DNA of 64,000 bases, taken from NCBI RefSeq assembly GCF_000243675.2, contig NZ_AHMM02000025.1, positions 62,001 to 126,000 on the forward strand. Reading direction: 5' to 3'. Positions within the stretch are counted from its first letter, which is position 1, and the number at the start of each line of letters is the position of its first letter. Shown piece after piece: positions 45,581 through 54,479 of the stretch. Position numbers and translations under genes: made by a program. The notes under the pieces are model-generated. The model saw only the letters and a program-made list of their open reading frames with translations, had not been told where the DNA came from and made no database searches. The stretch comes from Leptospira inadai serovar Lyme str. 10 (lineage in GTDB: Bacteria > Spirochaetota > Leptospiria > Leptospirales > Leptospiraceae).

Positions 45581-45955
45581 ATGGCGTGTCATGAAATCGC
45601 GGCTCTACGACTCGGAATGATGAATATATTGGGAATCGAAGACGAAGTCACTCGAATTCATGAAGTGAATGAAATCGGTCAAAATCTGCTCTCGCAACCC
45701 GGGCCGATTCAAAGCCTTTCCCATGCCGGTAATTTAACGTCTCTTCTCCAATTTTACGAGAGTAGCCTAACCGAATTGGAACAAAAGATTTCCGTATTAC
45801 CCCCCGGCGACCCGAAACTTTCGTATTATCGTTCCCTCTTGATTCTGACCAAAAAAGTGGAACTAGAATTGAAAAATACATTCCAAAATTTGAATACTCT
45901 ATTCAACGACTTGGAAGAAATACACGATTTCGTCCACGAGATCTATCCGGGCTAA
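45581..45955 (+). CDS. DUF3209-like protein in the cobalamin operon
   Basis: 124 residues, soluble, helical. The N terminus MACHEIAALRLGMMNILGI matches my memory of DUF3209 proteins, which occur beside cbiX/cbiH genes in haloarchaeal and other cobalamin clusters. Cys3-His4 at the very N terminus could bind metal or corrinoid. It sits 11 bases after cbiX and 9 before the flavin reductase gene. Function unknown; a handling role for cobalt-sirohydrochlorin is only a guess. Confidence 0.75.
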   Translation: MACHEIAALRLGMMNILGIEDEVTRIHEVNEIGQNLLSQPGPIQSLSHAGNLTSLLQFYESSLTELEQKISVLPPGDPKLSYYRSLLILTKKVELELKNTFQNLNTLFNDLEEIHDFVHEIYPG

Positions 45956-45964
45956 GGGCGGCTT

Positions 45965-46729
45965 ATGGCTTCCGTTCCAAAAACGACCACTCTTATCGAT
46001 AGACAGGCAATCGACAAACATTATGATTTGTATATGTTTAAACATTCGGCAACCGAATCTTTAAACTTTGTGGGGGGCCAATACATAATCATAAATTCCG
46101 GGAAAATGACCGCAGACGGAAAACAGCTAAAACGAGCGTACACGATCCTCTCTAACGATGCGGAACAGTCCACATTTCAACTTCTGATTCGAAGAGTCGA
46201 TTCGGGAAATGTCACCGCTCATCTGCGAAATATAGCAATCGGAACAGATCTGGAATTCTCCGGCCCTTGGGGGAAGTTTGTAGGAAATGCGAAATGGCCT
46301 AAGCAAGGTCCTGCCTTGCTCATTGCCACCGATAGCGGGATCACCTCGTCCTTATCCCTACTAGCTTGTCCAAAATTCCGAGACCGGGTTAATTTTTCCA
46401 AACTAGTCTGGTTATTATCGTCCACTGAAGAACAGAATTTAGTCGAGTGGGTTCGTCGTGAAATTCTATCTAAGAATGCGAACGTCGAATTTATTCCGGT
46501 TCGACCTAGCGGAGAAAGTTGGCGATCCAGCTCGGCACTTTCTTTCATTCGCTGGATCTTGAGAGATCGAAATTCGTTTTCCAATTTCTTCCTGAGCGGA
46601 AACGGAATAATATTAGATGAAATTAAAGTATTCCTGGAAGAAACCGGAGCGGATTCCGAATTCATCGGAATGGAATCCTTTTTTAGGTCCGAACCACTTA
46701 ATGAAAATGGAATTCGTCTCGGCGCTTGA
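45965..46729 (+). CDS. Ferredoxin-NADP reductase-like flavoprotein in the cobalamin operon
   Basis: 254 residues. FAD-binding barrel with RAYTILS (R-x-Y-[TS] flavin motif) and FSGPWGKFVG, then an NAD(P)-binding half beginning ALLIATDSGITSSLSLL, and FLSGNGIILDEIKVFLEETG near the end (the GxG of FNR enzymes). Position suggests electron supply to a corrin step: ring reduction, Co(II) to Co(I) before adenosylation, or the CbiX-fused Fe-S domain. It could also stand in for the missing CbiJ; this is untested. Confidence 0.8.
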   Translation: MASVPKTTTLIDRQAIDKHYDLYMFKHSATESLNFVGGQYIIINSGKMTADGKQLKRAYTILSNDAEQSTFQLLIRRVDSGNVTAHLRNIAIGTDLEFSGPWGKFVGNAKWPKQGPALLIATDSGITSSLSLLACPKFRDRVNFSKLVWLLSSTEEQNLVEWVRREILSKNANVEFIPVRPSGESWRSSSALSFIRWILRDRNSFSNFFLSGNGIILDEIKVFLEETGADSEFIGMESFFRSEPLNENGIRLGA

Positions 46730-46747
46730 ACGACGGGCTGCAAATGA

Positions 46748-47827
46748 ATGGCGGGGAAAGAGCTAAGAGAGGGATTTACGACCGGCGCCTGTTCCGCCGC
46801 TGCCGCAAAAGCGGCGACGAGAGCTTTGGTCCGGAGAGCCCCCATTCTGGAAATCGAAACGACTCTTCCCAACAAACGAAAAGTCACCTTCCCTTTAAAG
46901 CGATGCGAATTGAAAGAGGATATGGCGATCTGTAGCATCATCAAAGACGCAGGCGACGATCCGGATTGCACGCACGGGGCCGAAATGACAGCAGAAGTTC
47001 GTTTAACACATTCGAACGAAATTGTCTTAAAAGGCGGCGAGGGAGTGGCGACGGTTACGAAAGCCGGCTTGGGTCTCGAAGTGGGATCTCCCGCGATCAA
47101 TCCCGTGCCAAGAAAGAATATTACGGAAATGATATTGGAGGAATTGATCGGCACCTCTTTCTCGGGCGCAGAAGTAACGATCAGCGTTCCCGGCGGTCAG
47201 GAAATGGCAAAGAAAACCATGAACGAACGACTGGGCTTGATCGGAGGAATTTCCATCTTAGGAACGACCGGAATCGTTAAACCTTATTCCACAGCGGCAT
47301 ACAAAGCAAGCGTTATACAAGCGATATCGGTCGCGAAAGAATTGGGATCCGACACCGTCGTTCTGACTACCGGTGGTAAGTCCGAAAAATTCGCCATGGA
47401 CCTACTTCAGGAACTGAACGAGTCTTCGTTTATACAAGTCGGAGATTTTATCGGAACCGGAATCAAAAGCGCAGTCAAAGAATCCATGGTCCAGGTCATA
47501 GTCGTCGGAATGATCGGCAAGCTTTCAAAAATGGCGGACGGAGTCATGATGACTCATCGAGGCGGATCTTCCGTTAATACGAAACTTCTAGCCGAGATCG
47601 CCCGAGCGGAAGGAGTTCCCGAAAACGTTTGTATCGAAACGGAAGCGGCAAATACCGCTAGGCATGTGTTAGAGCTTTGGAAAGAAACGGGTCATACCGG
47701 AATACTTTCAACGATTTGCAGAAGAGTTTCCGAGAATTGCACGAAGCACGCCGGTACGAATCTAAAAATATCCTGTTATCTCGTCGATTTTGATGGAGCT
47801 CCTCTCGGCGAGTATATTGTAAAATGA
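46748..47827 (+). CDS. cbiD: Cobalt-precorrin-5B C1-methyltransferase
   Basis: 359 residues. LREGFTTGACSAAAAKAATR is the CbiD start motif, with GVATVTKAGLGLEVGSPAIN and ITISVPGG-like text following (VTISVPGGQEMAKKT). It methylates C1 during ring contraction of the anaerobic pathway, so its presence marks the early-cobalt route. ATG 46748, 18 bases after the reductase gene. Confidence 0.95.
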   Translation: MAGKELREGFTTGACSAAAAKAATRALVRRAPILEIETTLPNKRKVTFPLKRCELKEDMAICSIIKDAGDDPDCTHGAEMTAEVRLTHSNEIVLKGGEGVATVTKAGLGLEVGSPAINPVPRKNITEMILEELIGTSFSGAEVTISVPGGQEMAKKTMNERLGLIGGISILGTTGIVKPYSTAAYKASVIQAISVAKELGSDTVVLTTGGKSEKFAMDLLQELNESSFIQVGDFIGTGIKSAVKESMVQVIVVGMIGKLSKMADGVMMTHRGGSSVNTKLLAEIARAEGVPENVCIETEAANTARHVLELWKETGHTGILSTICRRVSENCTKHAGTNLKISCYLVDFDGAPLGEYIVK

Positions 47828-47843
47828 GAATATACCTAAAGGA

Positions 47844-48518
47844 ATGATTATCAAGACCATGAACGATATGCGACAAATGACATCTCTCGGAAGAAATATA
47901 GAAGATCGATCGTTTCAAATCATCGACGAGGAGGCGGGAATGCATTCTTACCCTCCCGCCGATTGGGAAATCGTCCGTAGAATCATTCATGCAACGGCCG
48001 ACTTTGAATTCAAAGATCTTACGAAAATCCATCCGGAGGCGGCCTCATCGGGCATCGCAGCGTTAAAGCGAGGCTGTTCGATTATTTGCGACGTGCAGAT
48101 GATCTTAGCCGGTCTGAATCGGGAGAGGCTCGATGCCTACGGTTGTAAAACTCATAGTTTCATTTCCGATGCGGACGTAATTCAAAAAGCGAAAGAAAAA
48201 AATTCCACAAGAGCGATCGAATCGATTCGAAAAGCGTCGGAACTCGGGCTCTTGGATGGAAGTATTCTAGCCATCGGAAACGCACCTACCGCTCTCTTAG
48301 AGATCGTCCGTTTGATCGAAAGCAATGAGGCCAAACCTTCCTTAATCATCGGAGTTCCCGTCGGCTTCGTATCCGCAAGCGAATCCAAGGAATCGGTAAT
48401 GGCTTTGCAAGGTTCGATTCCCTATATAATAACTCGCGGCAGAAAAGGCGGCAGCACGATTGCGGTAGCGATCCTGCATGCGCTTTTATTATTATCCGCT
48501 AAAGGAAGTCCTGTATGA
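47844..48518 (+). CDS. cbiC: Cobalt-precorrin-8 methylmutase
   Basis: 224 residues. It moves the C11 methyl to C12, giving cobyrinate. Active-site His in RRIIHATADFEF; ICDVQMILAGLNRERL and GVPVGFVSASESKE follow the family. Overlaps cbiET by 4 bases. Confidence 0.95.
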   Translation: MIIKTMNDMRQMTSLGRNIEDRSFQIIDEEAGMHSYPPADWEIVRRIIHATADFEFKDLTKIHPEAASSGIAALKRGCSIICDVQMILAGLNRERLDAYGCKTHSFISDADVIQKAKEKNSTRAIESIRKASELGLLDGSILAIGNAPTALLEIVRLIESNEAKPSLIIGVPVGFVSASESKESVMALQGSIPYIITRGRKGGSTIAVAILHALLLLSAKGSPV

Positions 48519-49753
48519 AAGCCGTCGTTGTAGTCGGAATCGGAGACGACGGATGTGTCGGCCTATCCAGTCAAGCGATGGGGGCGGTAGCTAGAGCAAA
48601 CGTACTGGCGGGTGGGGAGAGACATCTGGATTTCTTTCCCGAATTTGACGGGCACAAAATCACATTAAAAGAAAACATTACTGCGGCAATCGATCATATC
48701 GCCGAACTTTCGGGAGAAAATACGATCTGTATACTCGCTTCGGGTGATCCTCTTTTTTACGGAATCGGCAATTTAGTACGGAAAAAAATCGGAGCAGAGC
48801 ATGTGGAATTTATTCCTGCACCAAGTTCCATGCAACGTGCATTCGCGAAAGTCGGAATCAATTGGGACGACGCTAAGGTTATCTCTCTGCACGGTCGCGA
48901 CAAATTCGGATTTATAAATAAATTAAAATTTCATAATAAAGTAGCCTGTTTCACCGACGGTTCCAACTCCCCTTCCTCCATTGCGCGAAATATGATTCAA
49001 TTCGAAGAGACGGAATGGATAGCGTATGTCTGCGAAAATCTAGGGGGAAGAAACGAATCGGTTCGAAAATTTACGATATCGGAACTGAGTACGGCTTCCG
49101 ATATTTCCGATCTAAATGTGCTTATTCTCATTAGAGAAAACGCGGAGTGGAAACATCCTTCGGTTATTCCTTATCGAGATGAGGACGAATATGCGAAGAG
49201 AATCCCCAAGAAGGGTTTAATCACCAAAAAGGAAGTGAGAATTCTATCGCTTGCCGCGATGGAAATTCGAATCGATTCCGTCGTCTGGGATATCGGCGCA
49301 GGCTCGGGTTCCGTTTCGATCGAAGCGGCTTTTCTGGCTTCGGAAGGACGTGCCTATGCCATCGAAATCGATCCGGAAGGAATCGCAATTTGCCAAGAGA
49401 ATAAACTTTCTCATAAGGCAGATAACGTTTTTATAATTGAAGGTAGAGCACCGGAAGCCCTCGCAGACCTGCCGTCTCCGGATTGCGTTTTCGTAGGCGG
49501 CTCCAAAGGAAGTTTGGAAGAAATCATAAAGGTATCCTATCAAAGATTGAAGGAAGGCGGGAGACTCGTAGTAAATGCGGTTACCCTAGACAACGTATCG
49601 GAGGCATACCAGGCTTTCAAGAATCTCGGGTTGGAAATGGAGGTCATTCTACTAAACGTTTCCAGAGGACAAAAATTAGCGACTTACCTTCGCTACGAAG
49701 CCTTAAACCCGATCCATATTTTTAAAACTATTAAACGAAGCACGGAATCATAA
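48515..49753 (+). CDS. cbiET: Cobalt-precorrin-7 C5-methyltransferase / C15-methyltransferase (decarboxylating) fusion
   Basis: 412 residues, CobL-like two-domain enzyme. CbiE part (1 to about 200): VVGIGDDGCVGLSSQAM, ILASGDPLFYGIG, PAPSSMQRAFAKVG. CbiT part (about 215-400): SAM motif VVWDIGAGSGSVSIEAA, VFVGGSKGSLEEI. It methylates C5 and C15 and decarboxylates the C12 acetate. Its stop shares a base with the cbiL start (TAATG). Confidence 0.95.
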   Translation: MKAVVVVGIGDDGCVGLSSQAMGAVARANVLAGGERHLDFFPEFDGHKITLKENITAAIDHIAELSGENTICILASGDPLFYGIGNLVRKKIGAEHVEFIPAPSSMQRAFAKVGINWDDAKVISLHGRDKFGFINKLKFHNKVACFTDGSNSPSSIARNMIQFEETEWIAYVCENLGGRNESVRKFTISELSTASDISDLNVLILIRENAEWKHPSVIPYRDEDEYAKRIPKKGLITKKEVRILSLAAMEIRIDSVVWDIGAGSGSVSIEAAFLASEGRAYAIEIDPEGIAICQENKLSHKADNVFIIEGRAPEALADLPSPDCVFVGGSKGSLEEIIKVSYQRLKEGGRLVVNAVTLDNVSEAYQAFKNLGLEMEVILLNVSRGQKLATYLRYEALNPIHIFKTIKRSTES

Positions 49754-50520
49754 TGAACGAAACTAAAACGCTAGGTAAATTATTCGGAGTCGGGGTAGGT
49801 CCGGGCGCGACCGACTTAATCACGCTAAGGGCGATCAATGTCCTGAACGAGGCTGAAGTACTCGCGATTCCCAAAAGCAGCGAGCACCTACCCTCTTTTG
49901 CATGGAGAGTTTGTTCACCGCTTGTTAAGGAAAATTCCGAACAGGAAAAAATCTTTCTACACTTTCCGATGAGTAAAGATCCCAAGGTGTTAGTGCCTGC
50001 CTGGGATAAGGCTTTCAACGAAATCGGAGCGAGGCTAATGAGCGGAAAAAATGTCGCATTCGTTACCCAAGGAGACCCTTCGGTATACAGCTCTTGGAAT
50101 TATCTTAGGGAAGAGGCGCCCGATCGATGGCCGGGAATCGAAATAGAAATCGTTCCGGCTGTCACTTCAGTTACTGCAATTCCTGCCGCTTTACAAATTC
50201 CGTTAGCCGACGGGCGAGAGCGTTTTTGTGTCCTGCCGGCAACTTACGGTTTGGAGGATTTACCCAGACTTGTGGAAGACTTCGATTCGATCGTTCTAAC
50301 CAAGGTTGGCCAAGTCATTCCTGAATTAGTGAGAATTTTAAAATTGCTAGGGCTTTTGGAAAACGCGACCTATGTTTCTTACGGAACTACGGATAAACAG
50401 AAAATCGTAAAAGATTTAGAATCGATTCAGAACGAAAACTGCGATTACTTTTCTATGGTTTTAATTTCTATCCGCAAACGTAAAGGCGTTCTCCGAGGAG
50501 AGTCGCATGAATCCGATTAG
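49753..50520 (+). CDS. cbiL: Cobalt-factor II C20-methyltransferase
   Basis: 255 residues, tetrapyrrole methylase fold: GVGVGPGATDLITLRAINVL, the acidic/Gly loop VTQGDPSVYSSWNYL, and VPAVTSVTAIPAALQIPLAD. The PGATDLITL and TSVTAI blocks distinguish CbiL/CobI. Overlaps cbiG by 14 bases. Confidence 0.93.
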   Translation: MNETKTLGKLFGVGVGPGATDLITLRAINVLNEAEVLAIPKSSEHLPSFAWRVCSPLVKENSEQEKIFLHFPMSKDPKVLVPAWDKAFNEIGARLMSGKNVAFVTQGDPSVYSSWNYLREEAPDRWPGIEIEIVPAVTSVTAIPAALQIPLADGRERFCVLPATYGLEDLPRLVEDFDSIVLTKVGQVIPELVRILKLLGLLENATYVSYGTTDKQKIVKDLESIQNENCDYFSMVLISIRKRKGVLRGESHESD

Positions 50521-51664
50521 AAAGCCGTACGCCATTTATGCGATTACAAAACACGGGATTGTCATCGGGGAACGACTTCGGAAATCTCTCGGAACCGCGG
50601 ACCTCTTCGTTTCGAAAAAACTTTCGGATCAGGCTCCCGCCGATTCGTTAAGCTTATCCCTACCGATGGATTCGACATTGCGGGAAACGTTCACTCAATA
50701 CGACTGCCATATTTTCATCATAAGTGTCGGGGCAGTCGTTAGAATGATCGCACCTTTATTACAAAATAAGAAAGTAGATCCGGCAGTCATATGCGTGGAT
50801 GATAAGGGTTTATTCTCGATCTGTGTTCTTTCAGGGCATGTAGGCAGAGGCAATGTTTTTACTCAAATCGTTTCGAAAGCCTTAGAAAATACTCCCGTTA
50901 TCACGACAGCCTCGGACGTGGCCGGAACCCTAACCGTCGATATTTTAGGAAGAGACTTAGGTTGGGTTTTAGAGGATCAAGATAGAAACGTTACCCGAGC
51001 CTGCGCGGCTGTAGTGAACGAAACCAAGGTATTATTCGTGCAGGAATGCGGAGAATCGGATTGGTGGCCCAAAGATAAACCGCTTCCTCCCGGCGTCGAA
51101 TATTCGACTTCTTTGGAGGCCGCCGATCCGGAGAAATACGAGATATTATTAATAGCCACGGATCGATCGAATATAAAACAAACTCATCCTAAGCATTATA
51201 ATAATTCCGTAATATATAGACCCAAGAGCCTGATTTTAGGGCTGGGATGCGATCGTGATATTTCTTTCGAGGACGTGAGATCCGGGATTATGACGACGTT
51301 AGACGAAAATAATTTAAGTTTGGAAAGCGTTCGCGCAATCGCGAGTATTGATCGAAAGCATGACGAACGGGCCTTTCTTGAATTGGCTCAAGCGTTCCAA
51401 TGGGAATTTCTCACATTCCCGGCGTCCGAGCTGGATCGGGTTACTGGAATCGTTTCACCGTCCGCTATGGCAATGAAGCATGTAGAAACCCGATCGGTTT
51501 CCGAAGCAGCCGCATTACTAGGTGCAGGTACGGATTTCCTGATAGTCCCCAAAAGAAAATACAAGAGAACGCCGGAGAGTAAAAATCTTACCGTGGCTAT
51601 CGCTAGAATTCCTTTTTTACCTAGAGAAGAAGTTTTGATTGCGAAGGAGGCGATTCGTTCATGA
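50507..51664 (+). CDS. cbiG: Cobalt-precorrin-5A hydrolase
   Basis: 385 residues. It opens the delta-lactone of cobalt-precorrin-5A, releasing acetaldehyde. N-terminal domain with IFIISVGAVVRMIAPLL and VLSGHVGRGN; C-terminal domain LILGLGCDRDISFEDVRSGI, SIDRKHDERAFLELA, VSEAAALLGAG. Full length for a two-domain CbiG. Overlaps cbiH by 4 bases. Confidence 0.93.
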   Translation: MNPIRKPYAIYAITKHGIVIGERLRKSLGTADLFVSKKLSDQAPADSLSLSLPMDSTLRETFTQYDCHIFIISVGAVVRMIAPLLQNKKVDPAVICVDDKGLFSICVLSGHVGRGNVFTQIVSKALENTPVITTASDVAGTLTVDILGRDLGWVLEDQDRNVTRACAAVVNETKVLFVQECGESDWWPKDKPLPPGVEYSTSLEAADPEKYEILLIATDRSNIKQTHPKHYNNSVIYRPKSLILGLGCDRDISFEDVRSGIMTTLDENNLSLESVRAIASIDRKHDERAFLELAQAFQWEFLTFPASELDRVTGIVSPSAMAMKHVETRSVSEAAALLGAGTDFLIVPKRKYKRTPESKNLTVAIARIPFLPREEVLIAKEAIRS

Positions 51665-53124
51665 AACGGGGAAAGCTGAATTTAGTCGGAATCGGTCCCG
51701 GAAAGGATGAGCATATCACGCCCGCCGCACTCGAAGCGATTCATGAAGCGGAATATGTCATCGGCTACTCGACCTATATCGGTTTGGTTCGTCATCTTTT
51801 AACGGGCAAACAAGTTACAAGAACCGGAATGACCGAAGAGATAGGACGAGCTCAAGCCGCCGTCGAGTCCGCAGCGAACGGTAAGATAGTCGCTCTCATT
51901 TCGTCCGGTGATGCGGGTGTGTATGGAATGGCAGGCTTAGTGTTCGAAGTTTTACGAAAAATCGGATGGAAGCGGGAGGATCCTCCCGAAGTGCGAATCT
52001 TTCCAGGAATCAGTGCGGATAACTCGTGCGCGTCTCTTGTGGGAGCTCCTTTGGTACATGATTCCTGCCGAATTTCTCTTTCGGATCTCCTCACTCCTTG
52101 GCCAATCATCGAAAAGCGAATCGACTCCGCAGCGAAAGGAGACTTCGTTATTTCTCTATACAATCCGGCTTCGGGACGCAGGCAAAGACAGATCCTGGAA
52201 GCAACCCGCATTATAGGTCAATACAGGCCGGGTAACACTCCTGTTGCGCTTATCAAGAGTGCTTATCGGAAACAGCAAAGCGTCGTGTTATCCGATTTGG
52301 ATCATTTTTTAGATTTCGAAATCGGCATGAATACTACGGTAATCATCGGATCGTCCAATAGCTTTGTCTACGAGGGATTTTTCATTACTCCCAGGGGCTA
52401 CTCGAATAAATATTCTTTAGAGAACGGCGAAGTTCAAAACGGTCAGAGGAAAGGATTTTCCCTGAAGACGGAAGGAGATTTATCGGAAAAATCAAACGCA
52501 CTGGACGGCAAAAAAACTTTAAATATTACTAAAATACCAAATGCGTTCGTTCGGGCAAGTACTTCCGTATTGGAGCCGGAAGAATCGATGATCGAAGAAA
52601 AGAGTGTCGAGCATTCCGAACAAGATTCCTCGGTCGCGTCCGCGCTAAATGCTTTAAAATTCGTTCAATCGGCTAAATCGTCACCGGCAAAAACTCTAAT
52701 ACCGAACGAGGAAATCAAGGATTTCGGCAGGATAGGAAGACTAGCCGGTGCTCTTTTATACGAATTGAAAGGAGAATATTACTTAATAGGAAAGCTAAAG
52801 CGACCTTGCCGATTCGAGGATTTCGGCTTTTCCCATACGGAGGAGCATATGCGTTGGACCAAGCTTACCGTAACGGATTCGAAGCTGGCGCAAACAAACT
52901 CTTTCCAATTCATAGTCCCCTCCAAAACGACTCCGGATGACCTTTACGATAGATTCGCGGTACATCGTAATTCGTCCATTAGTGAAAGAATTACCGCACT
53001 GCTACAGGATTCCAGCGATAAAGTCATTTGGAATCGGTCGGAATATTGGGATCTGAGTTGGCTATCGTCGCTACCGAAACCCATCTGGACAATCGTTAGA
53101 GACGAAGTATTAAAATGTTCATGA
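51661..53124 (+). CDS. cbiH: Cobalt-factor III C17-methyltransferase with long C-terminal extension
   Basis: 487 residues, about twice the size of a plain CbiH. The methylase domain is residues 1 to about 245: LVGIGPGKDEHITPAALEAI, ALISSGDAGVYGMAGLVFEV, FPGISADNSCASLVGAP, FVISLYNPASGRRQRQ. A low-complexity linker (about 250-340) leads to an unrecognised globular domain (GRLAGALLYELKGEYYLIGK to the end) with a single Cys in KRPCRFED, so it is not an obvious Fe-S domain as reported for extended CbiH60 of Bacillus. It performs ring contraction. Confidence 0.9.
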   Translation: MKRGKLNLVGIGPGKDEHITPAALEAIHEAEYVIGYSTYIGLVRHLLTGKQVTRTGMTEEIGRAQAAVESAANGKIVALISSGDAGVYGMAGLVFEVLRKIGWKREDPPEVRIFPGISADNSCASLVGAPLVHDSCRISLSDLLTPWPIIEKRIDSAAKGDFVISLYNPASGRRQRQILEATRIIGQYRPGNTPVALIKSAYRKQQSVVLSDLDHFLDFEIGMNTTVIIGSSNSFVYEGFFITPRGYSNKYSLENGEVQNGQRKGFSLKTEGDLSEKSNALDGKKTLNITKIPNAFVRASTSVLEPEESMIEEKSVEHSEQDSSVASALNALKFVQSAKSSPAKTLIPNEEIKDFGRIGRLAGALLYELKGEYYLIGKLKRPCRFEDFGFSHTEEHMRWTKLTVTDSKLAQTNSFQFIVPSKTTPDDLYDRFAVHRNSSISERITALLQDSSDKVIWNRSEYWDLSWLSSLPKPIWTIVRDEVLKCS

Positions 53125-53134
53125 GAAAATTATT

Positions 53135-53932
53135 ATGAAAGTATTCATCATCGGCGCAGGACCGGGAGATCCGGAACTAATAACTGTCAAAGGAGCTAAG
53201 CGAATCGAAACGAGTCCGATCGTACTCTACACGGGCTCCTTGGTTCCGGAGAGAGTAATCGCCATGGCGAACCCGGATGCAAAGATAATCGATTCTTCAG
53301 GCATGACGTTGGACGAGATCATTCACGTTTTGAAGGAAGCGTTTGACAAAGATCAGGATGTTGCCCGAGTTCACACCGGGGATCCGGCCATTTTCGGATC
53401 GACGGCCGAACAGATGCGAAGAATGGATGAATTAGGAATTCCTTATGAAATCATTCCCGGTGTCTCTTCATTCACGGCGGCCGCAGCAGCCTTAGGTAAG
53501 GAACTTACTCTCCCCGAAGTATCTCAAACGGTCATTATCACTCGGGCTGAAGGGCGCACACCTATGCCTCCGAAAGAAAAATTGGAAGTTTTAGCGCAGT
53601 CGGGCGCAACGCTCGTCTTTTTCTTAAGCGCGCTTCTTCTAAGAAAAATCGCGGAGCAGCTGATACCTTACTACGGAGAGGATTGCCCGGTTGCCATAGT
53701 TCAAAAAGCCTCCTGGCCGGAACAAAAAATCGTCCTGGGAACATTGTCTGATATTTCAGAAAAGGCTAAAGCGGAAAAGATCAATGCTACGGCAATCATA
53801 TTTGTCGGACGAGTTTTGAACTGCCACGACTTCGCGGATTCCCGATTATATTCTCCCGATTTTTCCCATAAATTTAGGAAGAAAACGAACCTGCAAAAAT
53901 CGGTTTCGATCGATTCGCCTCTACCCGGTTAA
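53135..53932 (+). CDS. cbiF: Cobalt-precorrin-4 C11-methyltransferase
   Basis: 265 residues: VFIIGAGPGDPELITVKGAK, VARVHTGDPAIFGSTAEQMR, IIPGVSSFTAAAAALGKELT and ARAEGRTPMPPKE-like text (ITRAEGRTPMPPKEKL). All are CbiF/CobM signatures. ATG 53135 is 10 bases after cbiH. Confidence 0.95.
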   Translation: MKVFIIGAGPGDPELITVKGAKRIETSPIVLYTGSLVPERVIAMANPDAKIIDSSGMTLDEIIHVLKEAFDKDQDVARVHTGDPAIFGSTAEQMRRMDELGIPYEIIPGVSSFTAAAAALGKELTLPEVSQTVIITRAEGRTPMPPKEKLEVLAQSGATLVFFLSALLLRKIAEQLIPYYGEDCPVAIVQKASWPEQKIVLGTLSDISEKAKAEKINATAIIFVGRVLNCHDFADSRLYSPDFSHKFRKKTNLQKSVSIDSPLPG

Positions 53933-53934
53933 AC

Positions 53935-54471
53935 ATGGAACTTACATCTAAAGAACGTCGCGGATTAATGATCGTTAATACCGGGGAAGGAAAAGGCAAA
54001 ACCACTGCCGCTTTAGGAATGATATTCCGCGCTTTAGGACGCGGCATGCGATGCGGAATCGTGCAATTCATCAAAGGAAAATGGGAAACAGGAGAAAGAA
54101 AATTCGCCAAAACGATTCCTGGATTAGATTTTCATGTTATGGGTCTCGGATTCACCTGGGACAGCGAAGACTTAGATAAGGATAAAAAAGCCGCACTCGC
54201 AGCTTGGGAATTATCCAAAAAGATGATTTTAGGCGGAGAGCATGCACTGGTTGTTTTGGACGAAATCACCTATGCATTTCATTTCGGCTGGATCGACGTC
54301 AAAGAAGCCTCCGACGTTCTTAAAACTCGACCTCTTCATGTTCATGTCGTTTTAACCGGAAGAAATTGTCCGGAACTCCTACTGGAACAGGCGGACCTTG
54401 TAAGTAAGATCGAAGCAGTAAAGCATCCGTTTCAGATAGGAATAAAAGCCCAGGCTGGAATCGATTTCTAA
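53935..54471 (+). CDS. cobO: Cob(I)yrinic acid a,c-diamide adenosyltransferase
   Basis: 178 residues, CobA/CobO/BtuR type. P-loop variant IVNTGEGKGKTTAALG, GIVQFIKGKWETGERK, VVLDEITYAFHFGWID and LTGRNCPELLLEQADLV. It adds the 5'-deoxyadenosyl ligand from ATP to Co(I). It needs a reductant that could be the upstream flavoprotein. Two-base gap after cbiF. Confidence 0.95.
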   Translation: MELTSKERRGLMIVNTGEGKGKTTAALGMIFRALGRGMRCGIVQFIKGKWETGERKFAKTIPGLDFHVMGLGFTWDSEDLDKDKKAALAAWELSKKMILGGEHALVVLDEITYAFHFGWIDVKEASDVLKTRPLHVHVVLTGRNCPELLLEQADLVSKIEAVKHPFQIGIKAQAGIDF

Positions 54472-54479
54472 GAGGACAA

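Noticed and set aside
48405..48430. GGTTCGATTCC resembling a tRNA T-arm
   Set aside because: It lies within cbiC coding sequence and no cloverleaf can be formed around it.
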